Shown here: one piece after another, positions 12,368-22,828 of the stretch
Numbering within the stretch: the first letter of the stretch is position 1
Layout of the letters: every line of letters begins with the position of its first letter
Assembly: GCA_001579985.1 (NCBI GenBank)
Contig: LRSR01010612.1
Coordinates: 1-50,389, forward strand
From: Hypsibius dujardini
Lineage: Eukaryota; Tardigrada; Eutardigrada; Parachela; Hypsibiidae
DNA length: 50,389 nucleotides
Direction of reading: 5' to 3'
The notes under the pieces: model-generated
What the model was told of the DNA's origin: nothing
What the model saw: the letters and a program-made list of their open reading frames with translations, nothing else
Database searches by the model: none
Translations under genes and position numbers: made by a program

Positions 12368-13896
12368 ATGAACTCACCTGCCACCCACAAACGGCGTTCC
12401 GATGGCGTGTCCGATCAGCCCACGAAAGACATCATCGCAAGAGTCTCCTCCATCAGCTTGCCCGACCTTCCAGACATCAACAAATCTGGAGTGATCACCA
12501 ACCGCATTCCTGACGTCATCCTCCCCGAGGAGATTCCCACAGCCCGTCTCATCCTTCGACGCGATCGCCGGACTCACTTTGAGGACCTCGGCGCGGTGGT
12601 CGACCGGATGCGGAAGGATGATAAGGGTCATGACTGTGTTGTTGTTTGTGGAAAGGAGAAGATGAACGCCCATCGCAGCGTCCTGGTTGCGCATTCGGAG
12701 TACTTTCAAAAGTTGTTGTTCGATACGGGCGACAAGTTGATGGTGGATGTACCAACGGATGGGATTCCCACGCGGGGAATGGCCGCTATTATCGATTATA
12801 TGTATACGGGGGAGTTGAAAATAAACTATGAGAATGCGGTGGAAACGTTGACCACTGCGAACATCCTGCAGATGCCGCAGTTGACGGATCGGTGCTCTGA
12901 CTTTATCGGAACGCTGTTGGCGGATGAGAATTTGATGACCACATTGGAGGTGCGTGAAATGTAGTCTATCTGGTGTTCTCGTCTGTTCTCGTCTGACTGT
13001 GTGCCTATGTGTCTGTCTGTTTGTCTCCATGCCTGTCTGTCTGTCTGTCTGTCAGCTGGGTATTACTTCAAACCTGATCCTAACGTTCGTTTTAGACTGT
13101 TTTAGCTCGCCGAGCGCACCGGCGTCAACCCGTTGTATGCCGAAGCCTACAAGCGACTGGCGAGAAACTTCTACGTGCAGACAAAAATGCCTGGTTTCCT
13201 GTTGTGGGATATTGAAAAGGTTTGCCGATTATTGAGCAACGACCACATAGTCATAGAGGTAATGATTATTATGAACTGCATCTGCGATGGTTCATACATT
13301 CTTCCTGTAAAGGAGATTAATAGTGGTTTTCATTTACGAATTTTGTCGGTCATTTCAGACGGAAGTGCACGTTTTCACGTCAGCGATGCGTTGGATGCAG
13401 TTCAAGGAGGCCGAGCGACGGCAGCACTTCAAACGGCTCATGGACTGTGTTCGGTGGGTCTACATGACCACTGAGGAAGTAATGAAATGTGTCGATCAGG
13501 AACCGGATCTGTTGAAGCATTCCGATATACGCATCCTCTTGATTGATGCGAATTGGTGGGTACAAAGTCGTGGTACGTCTTGGGACTTGAAGTTTCCCAC
13601 TGAAACCCCTTACGCTTGTTTTACAGGTATACAACGCTCCAGTCCTACAACTTTATATGGAAGGACTACATCATCCCTTTGCCCAGAATCCGTTCGCTAC
13701 GGAAGGAAGACCCAGATGAAGTCGTGCAGCGAATGAGGATCTCGCTCATTGAAAAGCACTCGTCCTTTGATCATGTTTGGAAACCCAGAGACCCAGCGGC
13801 AAGTATTTTATTACCATTTTGTCTGTCTATCTATATTTTTGTCTGCCCGTCTGTCTGTCTTTCTTTTTTCTGTCTGTAGATCTGCTTGTAGTTCTA

Positions 13897-13951
<55 letters not shown>

Positions 13952-14476
13952 ACTTGCCTACTTGCCCCCGAGGCATGTCTTTCTGTATTACCATTACTTA
14001 TACTGCCTGCATGTCGGTCGGTGATTGTTTGTCAATGTCAATGTCCGTCTGATGACCTCACTGTCTCTAGAATCTGACAAAATTTCCAGAATGACAGCAA
14101 CTCACCCAAGACCGGTACTGAACGCAAGTTTACGCCAGCTTTTGTGCCAGAGAAATCACCCAGACATCAATTGCCCTCTCTGCACATTCCTGATGCTCTC
14201 AAGAGTCCAAAATCCGCAAAATCGAGCCGCCGCGAGAGTAATCCGGAATCGCCAAAAGCCAAGATTGAGCCCAGACACACGTCAAAAAGCCGAAAACCTC
14301 CGGAGGAGGAGAGCCGGAAGAAGTCGCCCCGGGGTGGTGAAAGATTCTCCATATTCAGAAAAGTTGCCAAGACGGTGCACGTGAGGCAAATTAGCCAGAG
14401 TGACGCTAGTGCGCATGAGGCTGAGGGTTTCACCCAAAAAGTGCCTGCAAAGTCCGGCAAGAAGTCCCTGGGATAG
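12368..14476 (+). CDS. BTB-BACK domain protein without kelch repeats, 5 exons, 496 aa
   Basis: Exons are 12368-12949, 13106-13258, 13359-13555, 13627-13798 and 14090-14476. Residues about 66-185 form a BTB/POZ domain, with the HDCVVVCGKEKMNAHRSVL core, SEYFQKLL and the IIDYMYTGEL strand-helix. Residues about 195-310 form a BACK domain (NPLYAEAYKRLARNF, AMRWMQFKEAERRQHFKRLM). The last 130 residues are Ser/Pro/Arg/Lys-rich and probably disordered. There are no kelch, MATH or zinc-finger repeats. BTB-BACK proteins usually act as substrate adaptors for cullin-3 ubiquitin ligases, so that role is inferred here, with the basic tail as a possible substrate or targeting region. The intron 13799-14089 appears to use a GC donor (GCAAGT), the only choice that keeps phase. 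Confidence 0.87.
13820..13970. repeat. CTGT then (CTGC)n array in BTB-BACK intron 4
   Basis: A degenerate CTGT tract is followed by about thirteen consecutive CTGC units. It occupies the front half of the intron that begins with the GC donor. Confidence 0.9.
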
Positions 14477-15156
14477 CACTTTCAAAACTTTTGGTAGGCC
14501 TTAAAAAATAATGTATGTAATGTGTCAGACAGCAATTCGATTTTATAGATCATTTTTTTCGGAGACTGCTAATAGGTGACTAACTTCAGAGATGCCAAAC
14601 AGAAAGTAGCTTTAGAAATTTTACGCAGCCCTCTGCGAAGACCTCTTGCACTAAAAAAAGTGAAAAATAGCTAACTTTGGCATTTTCTGGTCTCCCTTGG
14701 TTAAGCCGCAAATGTTCAAACCAAAAAATGCACAGACGAAGAGACGGATGAGTCTACAGATGAAATGAAGGTGAGACTGGCTGAGGGACGGATGGAGGGA
14801 CGGAGGGACGAACAGATACTCGATATATATACTACAGCCGGAATAAGTTATGGGTGAAGGAATGGGGAATGGATGAACTACTGGAATGACGGACTGACAA
14901 GCAGGGGACGACCCGACGAACGGATGACCAATGTTCTGACGGTTGGCATAGAGTCCAACAGACGAACTATCAACAAGGCAGACGGATAGACGAACTAATG
15001 TATCGGTCAGGCTGACAGGTGAATGGACAATCAAACCAACGGGACAGGACGCGCAGACATACAGATGAGCCGACGGACGGACGGATAGATTGATAGACAG
15101 TTGGGTAACCAAACAGACAAGACTTTCTAAAAACACAGGCAGACGGAGAAACTAAC
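14477..15156. other. intergenic, degenerate CAGA/GACG repeat
   Basis: From about 14730 to 15150 the sequence is a decayed GACA/GACG/GGAC tetranucleotide tract. The 14480-14730 part is unique but non-coding. It holds no recognisable downstream exon for the nitronate monooxygenase fragment on the minus strand. Confidence 0.6.
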
Positions 15157-15664
15157 CGGTTCCAACGTGTCTCGCATGACCCGAACTTCCTCCGGGCACT
15201 TAGCCGCCCCGATCGTCCAGATGCCCAACTCTTTGCAATCCCCCAAGAAACCCTCCGGTGGCACACCGAACGTAAAGCACACCACCGGTGGTGTCTCCTG
15301 CAAAATTACCTTTATCTGCTCCTCCAAGCTTTCCTCCAACTTGGCCGGCAGTCCCGGATTCTTCGGTAAGCCCATCTCCTTTCGGTACGGCTCCAAGAGC
15401 CGACGGGCCTCCTCCATCGCCACATTCGACGGTGGGTCCGTCTGCTTCGGAGTAAAGAACCCCACGGCAAAGGTTTTGTCGGTCAGGGTACGGGTCGCAC
15501 GAATTTGTTTGCGAATGGCATTGAGAGAGAGATACCCACAGCCGGGGCAGCCCAGACTGCCGGTGTTGGAGACGGCTGCGGCCAGCTGTGGGATAGACGG
15601 CCCGCCGGCCATCGGAGCCTGCACGATGGGGTACCTGATACCGACCAGGTGAGTCAACGAGGTG
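15157..15664 (-). CDS. nitronate monooxygenase (2-nitropropane dioxygenase type), N-terminal fragment
   Basis: One open exon of about 169 residues is bounded by an AG acceptor at 15666-15665 and a GTTAGT donor at 15156. The N-terminus (GIRYPIVQAPMAGG, AAAVSNTGSLG) is the FMN-binding start of class I nitronate monooxygenases, flavoenzymes that oxidise alkyl nitronates such as propionate 3-nitronate. The segment PPVVCFTFG also fits the TIM-barrel fold. The usual enzyme is 330-380 residues; the second half, with the glycine-rich FMN-phosphate loops, is not found between here and the BTB-BACK gene. No first coding exon with a convincing ATG is visible either. It is therefore probably a truncated copy or part of a gene with unusually placed exons. 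The close resemblance to bacterial proteins could mean horizontal origin, which is inference. Confidence 0.75.
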
Positions 15665-16104
15665 CTAAAAAAATTTTTGTCTCTGGGATTGAGGAATTGT
15701 TAAATAGGAGGATCGAGAAAAACGAATGAAATTGTGCGATGGTATATTCGAGTGAAAGTGTAGTGAGATTAACTGGAAAGGACCGGATGTGCCGAATGTC
15801 GGCACTCCTGTCCGTCTGTTTCTGTATACCCGGGTATACTTGCCTGCCAGCCTAACGACCTGACTGCCTGACTGCCTTGACTTCTTGCCTCTTTGACTGC
15901 CTGCTTACCTGCTAGCCTGTCTGTCTGTCTCCCTCCCTGCGTGCATGCCTACCTGACTACCTGTCTGCCTGGCTGCCGGCCGGCCCATCTGACTGACTTT
16001 CTGGTTGCCTGGTTGCATGTCTGTCTGCCTGTCTGCCTGTCTGTTTGTCTGTCTGACTGTCAGCCTAAATGCCTGCGTACCTTGTCTGCCTCCCTGCTTA
16101 CTTG

Positions 16105-16147
<43 letters not shown>

Positions 16148-16579
16148 CGGCCTGTCTTCTCCGCTGCATGTTTGTTTTGTTTTGCCTGCCTGTTTTTTTG
16201 TCTGTTTGGTCTATCCTTCATATACGGATGCCTGCCTGCCTCCTTGGTCATGCACGGGTCTTTAGTGCGTGCAGGTAATTGCACTGAAATTACGAATAGC
16301 GTTGCCAGGTTGTTAATCAAAGCTAACGTAACTTTGCTTGAACTGAAAGTTGTTGCGCCCATGCTGGCAGCAAACTTGTGGCGCAATTGGGCTGCTGAGC
16401 AGCGATCTTAGCGACCTGCAGTATAATGATGCTCTGTGATCGTATTTGCAGGAACACTATTCCAGCCCGTGGATTTGTAAACTAATCCCAAGACGTTAGA
16501 CAACCTTCGCTTGCTTTCCCTTTATCTGTTTGTGTTCGAAAACTTTTTCCTTATTGGCAGTCATCAATTGAGACGAATA
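15665..16579. other. intergenic with long CTGC/CTGT tract
   Basis: About 15840-16240 is a degenerate CTGC/CTGT/CCTG tract including a clean (CCTG)n run near 16100-16144. The remaining 340 bases before RSPH3 are unique. A frame of about 50 codons at 16260-16411 is unsupported. Confidence 0.6.
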
Positions 16580-19285
16580 ATGGCTGGCGACTACATTCTG
16601 CAGCGCCGAATTCCCCGTTTCGATCAACGGGCCGCGCCGTATGCCTGTGAAAGCGAACCCAATCTGGACACTCGCAGTAAAGAGTAAATAGAGGATCTAG
16701 ATTTATCACAGTAAATCGGAGAAACGTTAATAAACCTGAAACGTCAAAATTTTTCCTATAGGCGGGAAAAAAGTCTGTATTATGGGAACATGATGACAGA
16801 CCCAAGAATATGGCGCGGCAATACTTACAGCATGTACCGTGAGCAGAAGCTGGAAGCTGAGAAGGTACGAGGTACGCAACGATACTTTTCAACATCATTT
16901 GGCTAAATAAAAATATGTTTTGCTGGCCTTTCTGCAGGCCTGTGTCTGTCTGTCTGTGTGTTTGTCTGTCATCGGTCTGTCTATCTGGCTGATTGGCTGT
17001 TTGTCTGTCTCTCTGTCTGGCTATCTGGTCATGTATCGTGCAAACGTAATCAATTTGAATTATAGCTTCTCGAGAAGCGCCAGGAAAAACGCCTGATGAA
17101 AGCGCGTCCACTGGAAGGCAATGAGTACCATCGAAAAATGCGCAAGACCCGAAACAACGCCGTGCACGAAAACTCTCCCGCCGTCGCAGGACGCATCCAC
17201 AATGCCGTCCAGACCGAGCTCTTCCTACAGGAAATGGCGGTTCGCACGGCAGTAGCCACGGAAGCTAATCAGACAGACGAGTTCTTCGAGCGTCCGCCGT
17301 CGCCGGTCTTTGTGCAGGCCAAAACCGGCGTCGATGCGGACACTCAAATCTGGGAAGGGGAGCTGTACCTGTTTGACGTGGAGGTTCTGCCGTTGTTGGA
17401 ATGTTTGAACGGCAAGGTCGTCGAGCAAGTATGTTTTCAAACCTAGCCAACTTGATCTCATCTCATTGATGTGGGAACTGTACTAAAAAGGAATACATAA
17501 TAATAATAAAATAATAATACATGTAATGCTATAAATGTGTTCCATTGTTTTAAAAAGACCCTGACCGCTTACTGTACGGGAGGTTAAACATCAACTTTAA
17601 GCCGCTAATAATGTGTGACAACGAGATTTGCGAACCTGATGTACGAAGATGTAACATGTTTCTGCAGGCATTGCTGGAGGTCATCCAAGAAGAGGAACTG
17701 GCCGCGATCCGGGCTCAACATCGCGCCTTTCAAACCATTAAAAACTTTGAACGAGCTGAGGTAAGGAAAATAAACAAAAAGCATTGGCAAATGTACATTA
17801 CTATTATTATTTTTCGATGCAGCAACAACGGCTCGAGGATGAGCAGAGGAGAAAGCGTGAGGAAAAGGTATTTACGCCGAGATAATATAAATACGAAACC
17901 AGTCGTTGGTGATTTTTTTTATTCAAGGAAATTGGTATTTGCAAATTTTATTATTGGAGCTGTCAGAAAAACTGCAACTTTGTTTGTCCTTGATTTTTCA
18001 TACTTGTATGCAATGTAATCAGCGTTAAATTTTCAAATCAACTGATTTTTTGCTTTACGTGAACAGGAGACGCGGAAGAAGGAGCGCCGGGAATTAATGA
18101 AGAAAGAGCAGGAAATGGGTGAAAAAGTTGCCGCCCAAGCCTTTGCCAAGGCGTACTTGCTATCCCTGGTTCCCAATGTATTCATGCGGCTACGGGAAGA
18201 CGGGCTCTTTCTCAGTCCGGCACGTGCTGGTACGTTCAAATACACCGTGAATTTCCAGATCTAACCGAACTAAAATATTCAACTCATTATTGGCGGAAAT
18301 ATTTAGGACAAATTAATAATTGATTAAATATTTAAATGAAGTAAAATAACAAATTTTATTAACTAATAGTGGAAATATTTAAGTCTAATTAATTAATTGA
18401 TTTAACACATAAATGAAATAAAATAACAGATCTTATTAATTACTGGCGGAAATGTTTATATCTAATTAATTAATTAATTAATTAAATATGTAAATGAAAT
18501 ACAAGAACACATTTTAGTAATTGGATTATTTTTTTGCAGAGCTTGATATCCATTTGGTGCCGTGGTTGAGGAGTAAGGTCAGCGCGGCACTGGACGTTGC
18601 GACCGCCATCAACATGGTGACACTCGGTATGAAAGACGAGACTGTTGTAAACCGCCTTTTATGCCTGTCCACCGGATGTTCGTAAAATATTTGGAGAGAA
18701 AATGAATGATTTTTTAGACTTGGTACGAGAATGTCTTAGGGAGAACAACGATCAGCAGGAGGAGTTCCTCCAAAATGTACGAGAAGCCCAGGACTTTGCG
18801 GTTAATACCAGCGAGGTGGCCAACATGGTGGTGCGCACGCCGACTATGCCTGATCTCATGCCGTAAGTGTGTCTGTTGTGCAAAACAAGTGAATTAAGTC
18901 AGCAAACTTTCAGACGGCTTTTCAGATAGACAAACAAACAGACACGTGGATAGGCAGACGGAAGGAAAAACAGGCAAACAATACAAGACAGACAGACAAG
19001 CAAACAGACAGAGAGAAAGAAGGACAGACATGCCTGTAGACACACAGACATTCAGACAAGTAGACAGATAAACAGGCCGACAATCAGACAAACAATCAAA
19101 CACATTGCCGAACGAACAAACAGGTAGACGTACAAACAGACGAACGACAATAGAATAGATCGACAGAAAAGATGATTATTTGAGCCAACTGATGCATTTC
19201 CGTTCACAGGGGCGAAATATCTATCAATATTCCCATGATGGGAGGAGAGGAGCCTCCGGCCGTCGACGAAAACGACCAGAAATAA
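16580..19285 (+). CDS. RSPH3: radial spoke head/stalk protein 3 (RSPH3), 9 exons, 392 aa
   Basis: Exons are 16580-16683, 16762-16864, 17066-17428, 17668-17760, 17823-17867, 18067-18229, 18540-18626, 18718-18862 and 19210-19285, all in phase. RSPH3 anchors the radial spoke of motile cilia and flagella to the axonemal doublet. The family core is clear: YGNMMTDPRIWRGNTYS near residue 45, the VQTELFLQEM and QTDEFFERPPSPVF segment, AKTGVDADTQIWEGELYLFD, then GKVVEQ and the coiled LEVIQEEELAAIR stretch. EKVAAQAFAKAYL follows near residue 255. The N-terminus is short compared with vertebrate forms, and the C-terminus ends in an acidic tail. Introns 2 and 8 hold CTGT or CAGA arrays, and intron 6 an AT-rich tandem repeat. 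The gene implies an axoneme with radial spokes, at least in sperm. Confidence 0.95.
18291..18526. repeat. AT-rich tandem repeat, 3 units of ~78 bp
   Basis: In RSPH3 intron 6, three diverged units each begin with GGAAAT(A/G)TTTA and end near TTATTAA or TTTAGTAA. They start at about 18291, 18369 and 18446. Confidence 0.75.
18920..19165. repeat. degenerate CAGA array in RSPH3 intron 8
   Basis: This is a CAGA/CAAA tetranucleotide tract, antisense in polarity relative to the host gene. Confidence 0.85.
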
Positions 19286-19693
19286 TAGAGGCCAAGATCC
19301 GATTCTGTCTTAATTCTCTTTGCTTCCGGAAATGTAATAGACAAAAAAAGACACAACCAACTGGGGTTCTACTGAAACCCAATTAAAATACTATAACTAA
19401 CTCGCAGTTCTAGTAAAACTGAGAAACATACAGATGAATCAAAACAGCCGCACTTTGGCTTACAAATCTGATATCTCGATAATACACGGCGTGAAAAAAT
19501 ACAATGCACCGGCAATGTATGATGGTCGTGCCGTGCCACATCTCAATTTGCCTTGATTGATGCTCCCACCAGGAACCTATATGAAAACAGACATTTTATG
19601 TCAGTCTACACTTAACTCTGCCAATTGGTATGGATACGCGTTGGGACCGCCGGGACCCAGGCCGACAGATAGGAACATGTCTACAAAGACAGA
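19286..19693. other. convergent intergenic between RSPH3 and MMS19
   Basis: The 3' ends of RSPH3 (+) and MMS19 (-) meet here. The left part is unique; the right edge enters a CAGA tract that continues into the MMS19 terminal exon. No gene is seen. Confidence 0.6.
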
Positions 19694-19840
19694 TCACCGA
19701 ACAGACAGGCATACAGTCAGACGGATCGACCAACAGACAGAGAGACAGAGAGATAGGCAGAGACAGACAGACAGAGAGACAGAGAGACAGACAGGCAGAC
19801 AGACAAGCAAAAAGGCAGACAGGCAAGCAAGCTCCGCTGC
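19670..19840. repeat. CAGA array overlapping MMS19 terminal exon
   Basis: This is a CAGA/GAGA/CAGG tract that reads CTGT on the MMS19 strand. It supplies the codons of the predicted C-terminal extension, rich in Leu, Cys, Ser and Val. Confidence 0.85.
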
Positions 19841-22773
19841 CAATACAAACCAAGCATTCCTGGTGTCCACCGCCACTTCCCGAACACGGCGCTTCTTATC
19901 GTCCAAGCACTTCAACAAGGTTTTCAAAACCTTCTGTTTGTACGGCAGCAATGGTGGCGCTTCGCACTGCGTGCTGACGTGACCGAGAATTTTGACGGCA
20001 GCAATCCTCACGTTCTGATAGGAAAGTAAATAAGCAATAAAGAATTATATAACTTCAGCATTATGTTCATTATTAGCCATGGCAGTTATAGATTTCACTA
20101 ATTAGGATTTACCATGTTAGTAAAGGTGAGGGACAGGTCGAGCAAGCGTTCCACCAACGGTGGGATGTGCACCGTCTCCAAAGAAGACGGCGTTCCAGGA
20201 TTCGATTCTAATAGGAGCTCCTCGATGCTGCTGAGGGTTGAGAGGATCAGCTCGGCGTCGTCGCTGTTGAGAGACTGAATCAGGAACGGGACAACCTAAA
20301 AATGTACCACACCATCGGCAATGTGACAGGCAGACATCCTCTGACTTACACAGGCATGGAATATACAGTTACACGCAGATCTTTAGGAAAAACATACCAA
20401 TCGGCAGATAGACTAACTTACTAACAGACACGCAAACAGAGACGCGGACAGACATGACTATATGGACATAGATAGGCAGACAAATTAACGAGTAGGCAGA
20501 CTAATAAACTAGCCGAAGCGAAAGTAAAAGGGCAGGCAGACAGACTCCATACAGATACGCAAGCAAGCTAACGAACGCAAACAGGAAGACAGAGAGACTA
20601 GAAAGACAGACCAGTCCACTGGGAAGACAGGAACGATAAACATCTGGATTGTCAGAAAAATCAACAAACTAACAGACACATAGATAGACACGTAAAAAGA
20701 GAGACGCATCATAGACGAGGCAGGAACAAGTAGACAGACTGCTGAATCGACATATAGACATGTCGGCAAGCGGACAAATAAACAAATATATCGGCAGACA
20801 CACCGGTAGACCGCCAGAACGGACAGGCAGGAAGATACGAGCACATAGATAGGCAGATACCTAAACAAAAATTGATTGTAAAGTAAACAGACAGTCAGAC
20901 ATATAGAAAGAAATGTAAACAGACACAGGAAAAAAGGTGCAAAGTCCTGTTGCAGGCAACACCATACCTGAGGCATACTCGGCTTGGCCACGCTCTGCGG
21001 CACGTATTTCAGCAAATGCGACAGTGCCACTAGATGATTCTTCTTCACCCACGCTTCATCGTGGTGCTCCGCATTCTTGAAGCTCTGCATCAGCAGCGGC
21101 AGCGCCAGTGCGAAAAACTTCTGCCGGAATAACGGACTGATGACTGCGTTCATTTGAGCATTCAGGATAAACTCCGAGTCCTCTAGGATGACACGCAGCC
21201 CATCGGCGGCTTCTTCGCCGCTCTTCTTACTCTTCAGGTGACGGATAATCATGTCTGTCAGACGGCGGATGACGACGGTGGCCTGGGAGCGTTGGACGAG
21301 GCCTTTGGCCATCCAGACGACGGCCCGGATCAAGCGGCGCTCTTGACTGCGAGATCGGGTCAGTGCGGGATCATCGAGGGCGTCATGGATGAAACTTTCC
21401 AAGACAGTGTCTGTAAATACAAACGGAATTCTATTTGGCAAGCAACAACCGGTCGGAGGAACAGATAGGCAGACAAACATACCAACCGACGGGCAGACTA
21501 ACAAAGAGACCAAATAGACTCGATGGACATATAAATCGAGAGGTGGATCTCTGCAGATATACATCCAGACAGACACAGTTGCAGATAGGTCTACAAACAG
21601 ACAAACAGACAAAATGAAAGACAGATCGACAAACAAATAAACCAACAGACAAGCAAGAAGACAAAGAACCAAAACAGACAGGTGGGGAGACAAGAAAGCA
21701 AAAAGACAGTAAAGCAAACAAACAGAGAGACAAGAGATAGAATAATGAACCAAAAGACAGACAGGGCACGATTTCGCCAATACAGGATTGGTGAACAGAG
21801 AGATTAAAATAGAAAGATTAGCAAGTCGTGCATTTATGGTACAAAACTTACGGTCGTCTATGCGGTTAAGGATTCCACCAATACACTGTGCAGCGAACAC
21901 GGAGGACTGCTCATCCGCACACAGGCAACATGTCTCCATGAGTTTTTGAACCTCGGCTTTCCAAGCGTCGTGGGTGAATTGAAAGTTTTTCGGTGCAGCG
22001 CAAACAATAGACGCCATCAAGGAGATGCACCTTGTATGCATGGTAATATACGGCTTCTATAAAAAGCAACAAGTTCATTAGTCTCCTTGCCTACCCGTTT
22101 GCATGTTTGTCGATCTTTTTGTCTGTCTCCCTATTTTTGTGTCAGTGTATAAGGCTGTGTGTCTGTCTGCTTGTCTGCCTCTCTGTCTGCCGCTGTCGCT
22201 GTCACTTTGTCTGTCTCTTTGGTTCTGTTTGTCTCCCCATTACCTCGAGAGGCTTGAAAGCACTTGGAAGTAATTTGTCCCCCAGATTGTCCGCTCGGCC
22301 AGTAAAATGTCGGTAACTGGTGTCCCCGCTGAGGTACATCTCGTCGAGTGCGGCCAGCAGTTTCTTAAAGGTACTAAACCGAAACAATCTAATATGATTT
22401 CATTTTCATAGGAACCCAGAAGCAAACACCAGGTTATTACTCGTGGTCCAGTCGAGAGATGATCCAGCGATATATCCGGCTGAGGCTTTGTAGAACAGCG
22501 ATGTCTTGAAATCCGCTAATTTCCTTCGAAGTAGCTGCATGAATGGCTTTCCGAAACGTGGGAAACAGGACAATATGGTAGAGTTCTTCGGCTTCGTTGG
22601 TTGACGCGATTCCGTCTACGTACGTGGCGATAATGTCCAGGTACATCTTCATCGTTGGCACGTATGGACCCTCTGCAAAGTTTAAGAATATGTTTCGATG
22701 TCTAAATTTGTCTGTTTGGATATCTATACACATATTAGTCTCTGTGTCTGTCCGTCTATCTGCCTGCCTGCCA

Positions 22774-22828
<55 letters not shown>

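Noticed and set aside
12374-13030. 218-codon minus-strand frame
   Set aside because: It is the antisense shadow of the BTB exon.
13820-13970. CRISPR-like array
   Set aside because: The tetranucleotide tracts have no spacers and the genome is eukaryotic.
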